Position numbers and translations under genes: made by a program. Below, in pieces: positions 45,945-54,740 of a stretch of 64,000 bases of DNA. This DNA is from Streptomyces flaveolus. Its GTDB lineage: Bacteria > Actinomycetota > Actinomycetes > Streptomycetales > Streptomycetaceae. A model generated the notes under the pieces. It made no database searches and had not been told where the DNA came from. It was given only the letters and a program-made list of their open reading frames with translations. Position 1 is the stretch's first letter. Every line of letters begins with the position of its first letter. The stretch is taken from the NCBI RefSeq assembly GCF_000716535.1, contig NZ_JNWV01000028.1, positions 62,001-126,000 of the forward strand, given 5' to 3'.

Positions 45945-46799
45945 ATGCCGCTCCCCACGGGGCTCAGCTCCCCGCCCGGCGCGCTCCGTTCGCTGCGCCT
46001 GGGCGACCACACCGTCACGGTCGTCCCCGACGGCGCGGTGCAACTGCACCCGCGGCGCTGGCTGCCCGACTCGACGGACCGCGACTGGACGGACGACCAC
46101 GCCGGTCTCCTGGACGACCAGGGCTACCTCGGGACGTCCGTGGCAAGCCTGCTCGTGGAGTACGACGGCCGGGCCCTGCTCCTCGACGCCGGGTTCGGGC
46201 CGCACGACATCCCGGCCGCCGACACCATCGACACCATCGGCGCCATCCACGGCGGACGGCTCCCCGACGCCCTCGCACGGGCCGGCCGCGACCCCGCCGA
46301 CATCGACGCCGTCGCCTTCACACACCTGCACGACGACCACATCGGATGGGCGTTCCGGCCCGGCCCGGACCGTCCCTCCCCGTTCACGCGGGCCACGCTG
46401 CTGGCCTCCGCGGAGGAATGGGCCGACTGGCCGGCACCCCCGGAGGCCGCCGGCCCCGCGGTGGCCCCGGGGCAGGAGATCTTCCCCGGCGTCACCGCGT
46501 GGCCCGCCCCCGGACACACGCGCGGCCACACGGCGTACGTCGTCTCGGCCGGCGGACGGCGGGTGATCGCGTTCGGGGACGTCTTCCACAGCCCCGCCCA
46601 ACTGGCCCGCCCCGACTGGCGGGTGTCGATGGACGCCCTGCCGGAGCAGGCGGTGCGCACACGGCGGGAGATGCTGGCCGAGCTGACGCGCCCGGACACC
46701 CTGGCCTTCGCCAACCACTTCGCGCAGGGGCAGCTCGGACGGGTCGTGCACGGCGAGGGCGGGGCGCGCTGGCAGCCGCTGCCCGAAGAAACCGCATAA
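45945..46799 (+). CDS. Metallo-beta-lactamase-fold hydrolase
   Basis: 284 residues with the zinc motif THLHDDHIG (H-x-H-x-D-H) near residue 127, PAPGHTRGHTAYVV and later FGDVFHSP and ANHF as further ligands. This resembles quorum-quenching lactonases and related alkylsulfatase-like hydrolases; the substrate is unknown. The ATG at 45945 has GAAGGA upstream. It lies 78 bp after the exporter. A lactonase role would be notable beside a butyrolactone circuit, but is only a suggestion. Confidence 0.85.
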   Translation: MPLPTGLSSPPGALRSLRLGDHTVTVVPDGAVQLHPRRWLPDSTDRDWTDDHAGLLDDQGYLGTSVASLLVEYDGRALLLDAGFGPHDIPAADTIDTIGAIHGGRLPDALARAGRDPADIDAVAFTHLHDDHIGWAFRPGPDRPSPFTRATLLASAEEWADWPAPPEAAGPAVAPGQEIFPGVTAWPAPGHTRGHTAYVVSAGGRRVIAFGDVFHSPAQLARPDWRVSMDALPEQAVRTRREMLAELTRPDTLAFANHFAQGQLGRVVHGEGGARWQPLPEETA

Positions 46800-46817
46800 C
46801 GCGTTCCCGTCCGAAGA

Positions 46818-46860
46818 GCGGGCCCGGCACCGGGGAATTCCCGGGCCGGGCCCGCTTTTT
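46818..46860 (+). terminator. Intrinsic terminator after the hydrolase gene
   Basis: GCGGGCCCGGC (46818-46828) pairs perfectly with GCCGGGCCCGC (46845-46855), the loop itself being palindromic, and five T follow (46856-46860). It lies 19 bp after the stop and separates the exporter unit from the biosynthetic operon. Confidence 0.92.
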
Positions 46861-47230
46861 CGCGTCCGCCGCGGGTGAGGTGCCGCGGACGAACATGTTG
46901 GTGCGGGCGGCAGCATCTTCGGTGATGGCGTCGGGGAAGCCGGTGACATTGAAGTCTGGGGCCGGGAGGCCGCCGGTGAAATGATTCCTGACATGAGCCA
47001 GAACATCGCCGTGGGCGGTGCTCATGGATCCGGCAGAACCCTGGCCGACTCGCCCGGCAGCGCGCCGGAACGGCCTGCGGCGTCTTCTTCCGCCTGCCGG
47101 CCGAATTCCCTCCGGCCGAGGAAAACCGGGCCGTCAACGGAAATGTGAGCGCAGCCCCGGAAAGCGGGTGGAGGACATCTCGGCGCGCGGCCGGCCCGTT
47201 CGCCCCCAGACCTCAGGAGCGTACCGACCC
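46861..47230. other. Gene-free stretch upstream of the biosynthetic operon
   Basis: About 370 bp. I see no convincing rightward gene. On the minus strand, 47025 to about 46870 reads as a protein-like stretch (MSTAHGDVLAHVRNHFTGG…), which then runs antisense into the hydrolase gene, so it may be a decayed gene start. The operon promoter should lie in the last 150 bp. Confidence 0.5.
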
Positions 47231-48031
47231 ATGAACCGCACGCGACTCGCCTTCTTCGACGTGGACGGCACCCTGACCACGTCCGGCAGCATGTTCCGTC
47301 TCCTCGCCTTCTACCTCGCCGCCATGGGCCACCCGCCGCGCGTGTACGAGGAGCGGCGTCGCGAGCTGAAGGCCATGGCCGCGATCGGCTGCCCGAGGGA
47401 GGCCACCAACCGGGCCTACTTCAGCGGTCTGCAGGGAGTGGACGCCGCCGTGCTCGCCGGCGTGGCCGACGCGTGGTTCGCGGCCGAGCTGTCCACCGGC
47501 GGCTACTACCACGAGCCGGCCCTGGCCGCGCTGCGCCGCCATCAGGAGCAGGGCGACCACGTCGTCCTGGTGTCCGGGTCGTTCCCGGCGCCGCTCCGGC
47601 CGATCGCCGCCGACCTGGGCGTCGAGGAAGTCTGGTGCACCGAGCCGGACATCCTGCACGGGCGCTACACCGGCGACCTCAAGGGCCCGCCGATGATCGG
47701 CGCCGCCAAGGCCGAGGCCGTCCGTACCGTCCTCGCCCGGCACGGTGTCGCCCCCGGTGACTGCGTCGCGTACGGCGACCACATCTCCGACCTGCCGATG
47801 TTCAAGGCCGTCGGCTCCGCCGTGGTCGTCGGAGGGGACGAGCGGCTGCGCACCTCGGCGCGCGCCCACGGGTGGCCGCTGCTGCCCGGCACCCTTCCCC
47901 CGCCCGCGCTGCCGCTGCCGCGGACGGGCCCCGGCACCGCCGGGGCCCGTACCCGCCCCACCTTCAACTCCCCCTGCTCGTCCTTCGCCTCCACCCCACC
48001 CGCCCGCTACGAGATGCCGGAGACCGCATGA
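47231..48031 (+). CDS. HAD-IB family phosphatase
   Basis: 266 residues. DVDGT at residues 10-14 carries the nucleophile Asp, LVSGSF is motif 2, and the CVAYGDHISDLPMF metal loop is motif 4, the SerB-like order. The extra C-terminal part is Pro-rich. It would dephosphorylate a small phosphorylated intermediate. The ATG at 47231 follows the CAGGAG at about 47215-47220. It is first in the operon and overlaps the ligase start (ATGA). Confidence 0.88.
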   Translation: MNRTRLAFFDVDGTLTTSGSMFRLLAFYLAAMGHPPRVYEERRRELKAMAAIGCPREATNRAYFSGLQGVDAAVLAGVADAWFAAELSTGGYYHEPALAALRRHQEQGDHVVLVSGSFPAPLRPIAADLGVEEVWCTEPDILHGRYTGDLKGPPMIGAAKAEAVRTVLARHGVAPGDCVAYGDHISDLPMFKAVGSAVVVGGDERLRTSARAHGWPLLPGTLPPPALPLPRTGPGTAGARTRPTFNSPCSSFASTPPARYEMPETA

Positions 48032-49374
48032 CTGCCTGGTTCTTCGAACGGATGCACAGCTTCGGTGACGCCGACGCGATCGTCTTCGACGGCCGGAGCC
48101 ACAGCTACGCCCAGTTGCTGAGACTGACCGACCGGTGGAAGGCCTTCCTCGACGCGCAGGAGGTGCGGCCCGGACAGGTGGTCGCCCTGGAGGGAGCAAG
48201 CAGCGTCGAGGCCTGCGCCGGACTGCTCGCCCTGATCGACCGCGGCGCCATCGTCGTACCCCTGACCCGGCTGCCCCCCGCCAAGCGGTCGGAATTCCTG
48301 GACATCGCCGAGGTGGAAGCCGCCATCACCGTCGACGCCCTGGGCGGCCGGCACCGGTTCGAGGCCACCGGCCGTACGGCCGACCACGAACTGTACGGCC
48401 GGCTGCGCGCGGCGCGGACCCCCGGCCTCGTGCTGTTCAGCTCCGGCACCACCGGCCGCAGCAAGGCGACGGTCCTCGACTTCGCCAAGGTGCTGGGCAA
48501 GTACGGGGAGGCCCGCAAGCCCAAGCGGACCCTCGGCTTCCTCAACCTGGACCACATCGGCGGCATCAACACGCTGCTGCACACCCTCAGCCAGGGCGGG
48601 GCGCTGGCCACCATCGACGACCGCACCCCCGACACCGTGTGCGCCGCGATCGCCGCCCACCGGATCCAGGTGCTGCCCACCACGCCCACGTTCCTGAACA
48701 TGCTGCTCATCTCGCGCGCCTACACGCGCCACGACCTCAGCTCCCTGCAACTGATCACCTACGGCACCGAGCCCATGCCGCTCGGGGTGCTGCAGCGGCT
48801 CGACGCGACGCTGCCCGGCGTCCGCCTGAAGCAGACCTACGGCCTGTCCGAGCTAGGCATCCTGTCCACCCGGTCCCGCGACAACGACAGCCTCTGGGTG
48901 AAGCTCGGCGGCGAGGGCTTCGAGTACCGGATCCGCGACGGCATCCTGTGGATCCGCTCCGACATGGCCATGCTCGGTTACCTCAACGCCCCCGCGCCCT
49001 TCGACGAGGAGGGGTACTTCAACACCCAGGACGCGGTGGAGACCGACGGCGACTACGTCCGCATCCTCGGCCGCAAGTCCGAGATCATCAACGTGGCCGG
49101 GGAGAAGGTCTACCCCAGCGAGGTCGAGAACGTCCTGCTGGAGATGGACATCATCGCCGACGCCACGGTCTCCGGCCGGCACAGCCACATCACCGGCCAG
49201 GTGGTGCAGGCCAGGGTGAAGCTCACCGAGCCGGCGGACCCGCGGGAAGTGGCCCGCCGCGTCCGCACGTACTGCAGCCGGCGGCTGGAGGCCTACAAGG
49301 TGCCGCTGCTCGTCGAGATCACCGACGACGACCAGCACTCCGACCGCTTCAAGAAGATCCGGAGCGCCGCGTGA
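48028..49374 (+). CDS. Acyl-adenylating ligase (ANL superfamily)
   Basis: 448 residues. P-loop SSGTTGRSKA at residues 138-147, TYGLSELG, YFNTQD and LGRKSEIINVAGEKV are in order, and the C-terminal Lys is in SDRFKKIR. It should activate a carboxylic acid as an acyl-AMP and pass it to coenzyme A or a carrier protein. Two carrier proteins in the same operon make direct loading likely. The N-terminus is short for an acyl-CoA synthetase, like free-standing loading ligases. Confidence 0.9.
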   Translation: MTAWFFERMHSFGDADAIVFDGRSHSYAQLLRLTDRWKAFLDAQEVRPGQVVALEGASSVEACAGLLALIDRGAIVVPLTRLPPAKRSEFLDIAEVEAAITVDALGGRHRFEATGRTADHELYGRLRAARTPGLVLFSSGTTGRSKATVLDFAKVLGKYGEARKPKRTLGFLNLDHIGGINTLLHTLSQGGALATIDDRTPDTVCAAIAAHRIQVLPTTPTFLNMLLISRAYTRHDLSSLQLITYGTEPMPLGVLQRLDATLPGVRLKQTYGLSELGILSTRSRDNDSLWVKLGGEGFEYRIRDGILWIRSDMAMLGYLNAPAPFDEEGYFNTQDAVETDGDYVRILGRKSEIINVAGEKVYPSEVENVLLEMDIIADATVSGRHSHITGQVVQARVKLTEPADPREVARRVRTYCSRRLEAYKVPLLVEITDDDQHSDRFKKIRSAA

Positions 49375-50141
49375 ACCCGGCCACCGGCCCCTCCGGCTCC
49401 GCGGCCGACGGCCCCGACGCCCCCGTCGCCGTCGTCAGCGGCGGCAGCCGGGGACTGGGCCGGGTCCTGGTCGAACGGCTCCTCGCCGACGGCCGGCGCG
49501 TGGCCACCTTCAGCCGCAGGCCCAACGAGTTCACCGAGGCGATGGCCGGCAAGCACCCGGACTCCTTCCACTGGGCGGCCGCCGACCTGACGGACTTCAC
49601 CGGGCTGCGGGAGTTCGCCCGCGACAGCGCGCGCCGCTTCGGCCGGATCGACCTGCTGGTCAACAACGCGGGCGTGCTCCACCAGGAGCTCTTCCTGACC
49701 GGCGCCCCCGCCCGGATGAACGACCTCGTCGGCGCGAACCTCCTGGCGCCCATGCACCTGGCCCAGGCCTGCGCCCGCGTCATGACGCGGACGGGCAGCG
49801 GCACCATCGTCAACGTCTCGTCCATCAACGCCATCCGCGGCTACCGGGGCGTCGCCGTGTACGCCGCGGCCAAGGCCGGCCTCGAAGGGCTCGGCCGCGC
49901 CCTGGCCCGCGAACTCGGGCCCCTGGGCATCCGGGTCAACACCGTCACGCCCGGCTTCTTCGACAGCGACATGACCGCGGACGTCACCTCGGCCAACCGG
50001 GAGAAGATCCAGCACCGCACCCCGCTGGGCCGCCTGGGAACCGTGGACGAGATCGCCGAGGCGGTCCTCTTCCTCGCCTCGCCCGAGGCCCGGTTCATCA
50101 CCGGACACACCCTTGTCATCGATGGAGGCATCACATGCTGA
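49371..50141 (+). CDS. FabG-like SDR 3-oxoacyl reductase
   Basis: 256 residues. SGGSRGLG is the cofactor motif, NNAGVL the core motif, NVSSIN and YAAAKAG hold Ser-Tyr-Lys, and the tail is FITGHTLVIDGG. It probably works on acyl chains held on the operon's carrier protein. The GTG at 49371 overlaps the ligase stop (GTGA), and its own stop overlaps the carrier protein start by 7 bp. Confidence 0.9.
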   Translation: MNPATGPSGSAADGPDAPVAVVSGGSRGLGRVLVERLLADGRRVATFSRRPNEFTEAMAGKHPDSFHWAAADLTDFTGLREFARDSARRFGRIDLLVNNAGVLHQELFLTGAPARMNDLVGANLLAPMHLAQACARVMTRTGSGTIVNVSSINAIRGYRGVAVYAAAKAGLEGLGRALARELGPLGIRVNTVTPGFFDSDMTADVTSANREKIQHRTPLGRLGTVDEIAEAVLFLASPEARFITGHTLVIDGGITC

Positions 50142-50416
50142 ACAACACGCGGACGTCCGACGTCAGGGCAGCCGTCCAGCGCGAGATCGACAGCGTCCTG
50201 CTCGACGAGGAGGGCGGCACCGGCTACTCCCTGGACGACCCGCTGCTGACGGCCGGCCTCAACTCCCTGCTGCTGGCACAGCTGTTGCTCCAGCTCGAGG
50301 CCGAACTCGGCGTCGACCCCTTCGGCGAGGACCGCTCCATCACCGACGTCCGCACCGTCGGCGAACTGATCGACGTCTACGAAGAGGCGATACGCGCCGC
50401 CTCGGCGGGGGTGTGA
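50135..50416 (+). CDS. Acyl carrier protein 1
   Basis: 93 residues. The attachment Ser is Ser44 in GLNSLLLAQ, replacing the usual D-S-L. Acidic helices (VDPFGEDRSITDVRTVGELIDVYEEA) follow. It would carry the acyl group as a phosphopantetheine thioester. Overlapping genes on both sides couple it tightly to the SDR and the AvrD-like protein. Confidence 0.88.
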   Translation: MLNNTRTSDVRAAVQREIDSVLLDEEGGTGYSLDDPLLTAGLNSLLLAQLLLQLEAELGVDPFGEDRSITDVRTVGELIDVYEEAIRAASAGV

Positions 50417-51453
50417 CCGTGGGAACCGGCCAGCAGCTGTCGCTCACGTCCATCGACGACTACCTCGGCCCGAGCGAGACCCGCTTCTTCTCCCGCGGCT
50501 ACCAGCGCGCCGGATACCAGGTCAGGGACGTCGTCGTCACCCCGGCCGACGCCCCCGACGCGGGCGTGCGGGCCACGGTGGACGTCACCTATCCCGCCGA
50601 CTGGTCCCGCAAGAAGGACGGTACCGACCTGCGGCCCCACCTGAGCACCGTCGACGCGCTCGTCCTCGGCGTCCAGCTCGCCGAACTCCACCTCGCCCAC
50701 GGCTACGGACTCGACGGCGCGGCCCGGACCCGGATGCGGTTGCGCAAGGTCGTCCTGCGGGCCGGCGGCGCCCCCCAGGAGGAGCTGACGGACATCCCGC
50801 TCGCGGCCCGTCTGGTGCGGACCGAGGAGCTCCCCGGGCCGTCCGCACGGCACCTGTCCGTGCACGACTGCACCGTGGGCAACCTGCGCGTGCGGTGCGA
50901 GATCGAGCACGACATCGCCACCCGCACCGTGGAGGAGGCGCGCCACGAGAGCCTGGAGAAGGCGCTCGGCCCCGGCACGGAACGCTTCTGGGGCGAGGGG
51001 TTCAAGAACCGGCGGCACTTCATCCGTGACGTCCGCGTCGACCTGGACGCCCTCGCGGCCCGGGCCGACGTGCACTTCGCCCCGGAGCCGGACGGCGGCC
51101 GGGAGGGCATCGAGGGCGACACCCAGCCGTCCGTCTCCCTCATCGACGCCTTCGTGGTCAACCTCCAGCTCGTCCAGGTCCTGATGTACGAGCTGGACTC
51201 GATCAGCCGGGCGGAGAGCAACACCCTGTGGATGATGCAGACGGTCCTGGAGGCGCCGCAGGACGGCTCCCCGGTGCCAGGCCGCCCGGACGCGCCGATC
51301 GCCGCCGAGGCCGCCCTCACCGGCAAGCGGCTGCTGCCCCTGCGCGGCGGCATCTGGCGCAGCGTCGAGATCAAGGCGGGCCTGGCCGGCGTCCGGCTGC
51401 GCTGCGGCTTCGCCCATGAACTGCCCGCGCAGGCGGCCGCCACCGCGGCCTGA
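50413..51453 (+). CDS. AvrD-like protein (syringolide-type acyl condensation candidate)
   Basis: 346 residues resembling the AvrD family, known from Pseudomonas syringae where AvrD is needed to make syringolides. The protein is an internal duplication: residues about 15-166 and 183-335 share LGPxxxRFF/W-G-Y/F, the VDALVL/IDAFVV helix and (V)RxRC-x3-H. Asp81/Asp245 and His166/His335 are repeated, suggesting a tandem hotdog-like fold as in AfsA. The GTG at 50413 overlaps the carrier protein stop. I infer that it condenses or cyclises a carrier-bound beta-ketoacyl group with a sugar-derived partner. The family call rests on memory of motifs. Confidence 0.7.
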   Translation: MTVGTGQQLSLTSIDDYLGPSETRFFSRGYQRAGYQVRDVVVTPADAPDAGVRATVDVTYPADWSRKKDGTDLRPHLSTVDALVLGVQLAELHLAHGYGLDGAARTRMRLRKVVLRAGGAPQEELTDIPLAARLVRTEELPGPSARHLSVHDCTVGNLRVRCEIEHDIATRTVEEARHESLEKALGPGTERFWGEGFKNRRHFIRDVRVDLDALAARADVHFAPEPDGGREGIEGDTQPSVSLIDAFVVNLQLVQVLMYELDSISRAESNTLWMMQTVLEAPQDGSPVPGRPDAPIAAEAALTGKRLLPLRGGIWRSVEIKAGLAGVRLRCGFAHELPAQAAATAA

Positions 51454-51549
51454 CGCACAGCGGCACCGACCCCCGGATGCGCCGCCGTGTCCGTCCCGGA
51501 CGCGGCGGCGCATCGCTCACCGACACCCTGAAACGGAGGTTGCGGCACA

Positions 51550-51951
51550 GTGGATCAGGCACTGCTCGACTGGTTCCGGACCGCCCCCGGCGACCCGGAC
51601 GAGTCCGGCGCACCCGACGACGACGCCCTCCCGGCCCACGTGACCCCGCCCACCCGCCCCGAACTGGCGGCGGCGAGCCCCGCCCGGCAGGAGCGCCTGC
51701 TCGGCGACTACCTGCGCCAGGAGATCGGCCGCGTCCTGCGCTGCCCGGCCGGGAAGGTCGACCGGCACCAGACGATGACCGACCTCGGCGTCGGCTCCAT
51801 GACCGGCCTGGAGCTGCAACGGCGGATCCGGGCGGCCCTCGGCGTCGCACCCGACCTCCCCACGATCCTGCGAGCCGAGAACACCCACGTCCTGGCCCTG
51901 CGTCTCGTGGACCTGCTCGGCGCGACCACGGCAGGAGCCCTGTCAGCGTGA
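51550..51951 (+). CDS. Acyl carrier protein 2
   Basis: 133 residues. An N-terminal acidic extension precedes a carrier domain with Ser83 in DLGVGSMTGLELQRRI, close to the phosphopantetheine site of polyketide or peptide synthetase carriers. The GTG at 51550 follows GGAGG. It starts 96 bp after the AvrD-like gene, the only real gap in the operon, and ends in a GTGA overlap with the phosphopantetheinyl transferase. Confidence 0.85.
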   Translation: MDQALLDWFRTAPGDPDESGAPDDDALPAHVTPPTRPELAAASPARQERLLGDYLRQEIGRVLRCPAGKVDRHQTMTDLGVGSMTGLELQRRIRAALGVAPDLPTILRAENTHVLALRLVDLLGATTAGALSA

Positions 51952-52715
51952 AACTCTCCATCCCCGCCGCGGGCGACGCCGATCTGTGGCTGCTGCGCCA
52001 GCCCCGGCTCGGCACCTGCACCGGCGAGCTCGACCTGACCGAACTCGACGAGGCCGAACGGCAGCGGGCCGGCAGCTGCCGCCGCGAGGCCGGCCGCCTC
52101 CTGTACTCGTCCGTCCACATCGCGCTGCGCCGGCTGCTCGGCGCCTACCTGGACACCGGGCCGCGACAGCTCCGCTTCGGCCGGGCCCCCTGCCCCTGCT
52201 GCGGGGAGCCGCACGGCAGACCCGTACTCGAAGTGCCCGGGTCCCCGCTGCACTTCTCGCTGTCCCACAGCGCGGGCATGGCCCTCATCGGTGTGTCCAC
52301 CGTGCCGATCGGCGTGGACGTCGAGAAGATCCCCTCCCGCGACACCGTCCGCGTGTGCACCCCCGCGCTGCACCCCGACGAGCGGAGCGAACTGCTCGCC
52401 CGCCCCGACGGCGTCGGCGCCGTCGCCTTCGGACAGCTCTGGACGCGCAAGGAGGCCTACCTCAAGGGCATCGGCACCGGGCTCGCCCGGGACCTGTCCG
52501 CCGACTACCTCGGTGCCGACAGCGGCCGGCACCCCGCCCGGTGGACCCTCCACGACGTGCCCTGCGGCCCTCGCCACACGGCCGCCGCCGCGCTGCGGGA
52601 CCAGCCCGCTGGAGCCCGGCTGAGAGTGCACTGGCTCCCCATGGACTGCCTGTACAAGGAGAAGCCCATGCCCCTGGGCAAGCAGGACACCTTCCTCGGA
52701 GAGCTGGTCGCCTGA
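51948..52715 (+). CDS. Sfp-type 4'-phosphopantetheinyl transferase
   Basis: 255 residues. LHFSLSHSAGMALIGVS, GVDVEKI (Mg ligands) and WTRKEAYLKGIGTGL are the Sfp-type signatures. It activates the carrier proteins by attaching phosphopantetheine, presumably those in this operon. A CPCCGEPHG segment is inserted early, a common feature in streptomycete members. The GTG at 51948 overlaps the second carrier protein stop. Confidence 0.93.
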   Translation: MKLSIPAAGDADLWLLRQPRLGTCTGELDLTELDEAERQRAGSCRREAGRLLYSSVHIALRRLLGAYLDTGPRQLRFGRAPCPCCGEPHGRPVLEVPGSPLHFSLSHSAGMALIGVSTVPIGVDVEKIPSRDTVRVCTPALHPDERSELLARPDGVGAVAFGQLWTRKEAYLKGIGTGLARDLSADYLGADSGRHPARWTLHDVPCGPRHTAAAALRDQPAGARLRVHWLPMDCLYKEKPMPLGKQDTFLGELVA

Positions 52716-52716
52716 C

Positions 52717-53481
52717 ATGCCCGTCTACGACGTCACCACCCCGTCCGGCCAGGAGCCGCCCTTCACCCTGGTGCTGCTGCACCACGCGGGCGGCTCCGCC
52801 CGGGGCTTCGCGCCGCTCCTGCCCCATCTGCCGCGCCAGTGGCGGGTGCTCGGCGCGGACCTGCCGGGCCGGCTGCTGGACCGCGCCCGCTCCCGGTGCC
52901 GTACCGCCCGCGAGGCCGTGGACCATCTGTGCGGCGCGCTGCGGCCCGAACTCACCGGCCCCTACGCCGTCTTCGGCCACAGCATGGGAGCCCTGCTGGC
53001 GTTCGAGCTGGTACGGCGGCTGGAGGCCGAGGCCCGCGGCCCCTGCTGGCTCGGGGTCTCGGCCGTCCCGCCGCCCGCCGGCGGGGGCGGAGCCCACGCC
53101 GCCGCCCCGGCCGGCTGGCCGGCCCACCGCGTGCTCCGGTACCTGCACGGCCTGGGCGGCACACCCGCCGGGGCCGACCGCCGCACCGCCCTCGCCGAAC
53201 TCGTGGCCCGGACCGTGCGCCAGGACCTGGAGGTGGTCGGCAGCTACCGGTACGTCGACGGCCCGCCGCTGCGGACGGCCCTGTCGGTGTTCGGCGGCGA
53301 GGACGACCCGCTGGCTCCCCCGCACCTGCTCCGCCGCTGGTCGGCGTACACCCGGCGGCCGATGGGCTGTCACCTCTGGCCCGGCGGGCACTTCTACCTC
53401 TTCGACCACGCCGAGGACGTCTCCGCGCGCCTGGTGGGCGCCTGCCGGACGCTGCTCGCCGGCGACCGCACGGCACCCTGA
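52717..53481 (+). CDS. Type II thioesterase
   Basis: 254 residues of alpha/beta-hydrolase fold. The nucleophile is Ser89 in GHSMG, the acid in GGEDDPL and the base His in GGHFYLF; FTLVLLHHAGGSARGF is the oxyanion strand. Such enzymes remove stalled or misprimed acyl groups from carrier proteins. It starts 1 bp after the transferase stop and ends the operon. Confidence 0.92.
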   Translation: MPVYDVTTPSGQEPPFTLVLLHHAGGSARGFAPLLPHLPRQWRVLGADLPGRLLDRARSRCRTAREAVDHLCGALRPELTGPYAVFGHSMGALLAFELVRRLEAEARGPCWLGVSAVPPPAGGGGAHAAAPAGWPAHRVLRYLHGLGGTPAGADRRTALAELVARTVRQDLEVVGSYRYVDGPPLRTALSVFGGEDDPLAPPHLLRRWSAYTRRPMGCHLWPGGHFYLFDHAEDVSARLVGACRTLLAGDRTAP

Positions 53482-53502
53482 CCCGCCCCGGCGCACGGCG
53501 CG

Positions 53503-53530
53503 GTCCCCCGGGCCCGACGGCCCGGGGGAC
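53503..53530. terminator. Hairpin ending the biosynthetic operon
   Basis: GTCCCCCGGGCC (53503-53514) pairs with GGCCCGGGGGAC (53519-53530), 12-bp stem with a 4-base loop, between two convergent genes. It is followed by TTGTC, a weak T-tract. Confidence 0.8.
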
Positions 53531-53550
53531 TTGTCGTGCGTGCGGTGCCG

Positions 53551-54654
53551 TTACTGACGGACGCCCGTCTCGGCGGCGCGCGCGATCCGGTCCAGGAGCC
53601 GGTGGTGCCCGACCGCGTGCCGGAAGTCGGGCACGGTCCGGGTGCCCTCCTCGATGTCGGTGCGCAACTGGGCGTAGGCATGCGCGACCGGCGACGCCGG
53701 CCCGCTCACCCCGCGCACGAGCTGGTACTCGTCGGGGACGGGCAGCACGGACAGCTCCTCGTCGCCCCGGGCGCCGCGGAGGGTGAACTGGCCGAACTGG
53801 AGGTGCCCGGTGTCCCCGGTGACCACCAGGTCGCCCTCGGTGCCGTTGATCTCCCACAGGAGGTTGGTGGACCGGCTGGAACCGCCCCGGTAGTGCAGGG
53901 AGGCGACCGCGCCGCTCTCCAGCACACCGGACACGGCGATCTGGTCCTCGGCGGTCTGCGGCAGCGACTCCCCGGTCTCCGCGACGCGCACCTTGCCGCG
54001 GCGCGTGGCCGTGGTGGCCGTGAGCCCGGCGAAGCCCGACAGACACATCGTCAGCGCGTCCAGGGTGTGCCCGAACGGGATCGTCATCAGCGTGGCCCCG
54101 TTGGCGCGGTCGGCCGTGTACGCGCCGCGGGAGCCCACGACCGGCCCCCAGCCGCCGCCGGAGCCCACCAGGGTCGTGGACAGCACCTCGCCCACGTACC
54201 CCTGGGCGATCAGGTCCCGCAGGTACCGCACGGCCGGGGCGGAACGGGACTGCAGACCCACCGCGGTGCGCACCCCGCGCCGCTCGGCGAGCGCGGCCAG
54301 CGCCTGGGCCTCCTCGGGGCCGACGGCCAGCGGCCACTCGCTCAGCACCATCGTGCCCGCCTCCAGCGCGGGCTCGATCAGTTCACGGTGCCGGGGCACC
54401 TTCACCGCCACCACGACGAGGTCGATGTCGTCGTGGGCGGCCAGCTCGGCGACGTCGGTGAAGGCCAGCGGCACCCCGTACTTCTCGGCGGAGCGCCGCG
54501 CGGCCTCCGCAGAGGACGCCGTCAGACCGCGCAGCTCGAATCCTTCCACCGCGGCGAGCGCGGGCAGGTGCCCGCGGGCACCCCAGCCGCCGTCGGCGCT
54601 GAGACCGACGATGCCGACTCCGAGGGGCCCGGGGGAACCGGTGCTCTGTGTCAT
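53551..54654 (-). CDS. Gfo/Idh/MocA-family oxidoreductase
   Basis: 367 residues. The Rossmann start is VGIVGLSADGGWGARGHLPAL, then SEWPLAVGPEEAQALAALAE with the expected EKP-like motif changed to E-W-P, as in Gal80-like members. The C-terminal part is the dimer/substrate domain. The substrate is unknown; the motif change casts some doubt on catalysis. It is convergent with the thioesterase gene and sits next to the flavin reductase. Confidence 0.82.
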   Translation of the reverse strand: MTQSTGSPGPLGVGIVGLSADGGWGARGHLPALAAVEGFELRGLTASSAEAARRSAEKYGVPLAFTDVAELAAHDDIDLVVVAVKVPRHRELIEPALEAGTMVLSEWPLAVGPEEAQALAALAERRGVRTAVGLQSRSAPAVRYLRDLIAQGYVGEVLSTTLVGSGGGWGPVVGSRGAYTADRANGATLMTIPFGHTLDALTMCLSGFAGLTATTATRRGKVRVAETGESLPQTAEDQIAVSGVLESGAVASLHYRGGSSRSTNLLWEINGTEGDLVVTGDTGHLQFGQFTLRGARGDEELSVLPVPDEYQLVRGVSGPASPVAHAYAQLRTDIEEGTRTVPDFRHAVGHHRLLDRIARAAETGVRQ

Positions 54655-54740
54655 GAAGGGTCAACCCACTAACTGTTGGTCCGGCAGGTACCGGAGAACG
54701 ACGGACGGCGATGATCGGGCCGCTCCAGCCCAGCCCGGCG

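Noticed and set aside
46492..47025. Leftward open frame MSTAHGDVLAHVRNHF… upstream of the biosynthetic operon
   Set aside because: Its first 50 residues look protein-like, but it continues antisense through the hydrolase gene and I recognise no family. At most a decayed gene start.
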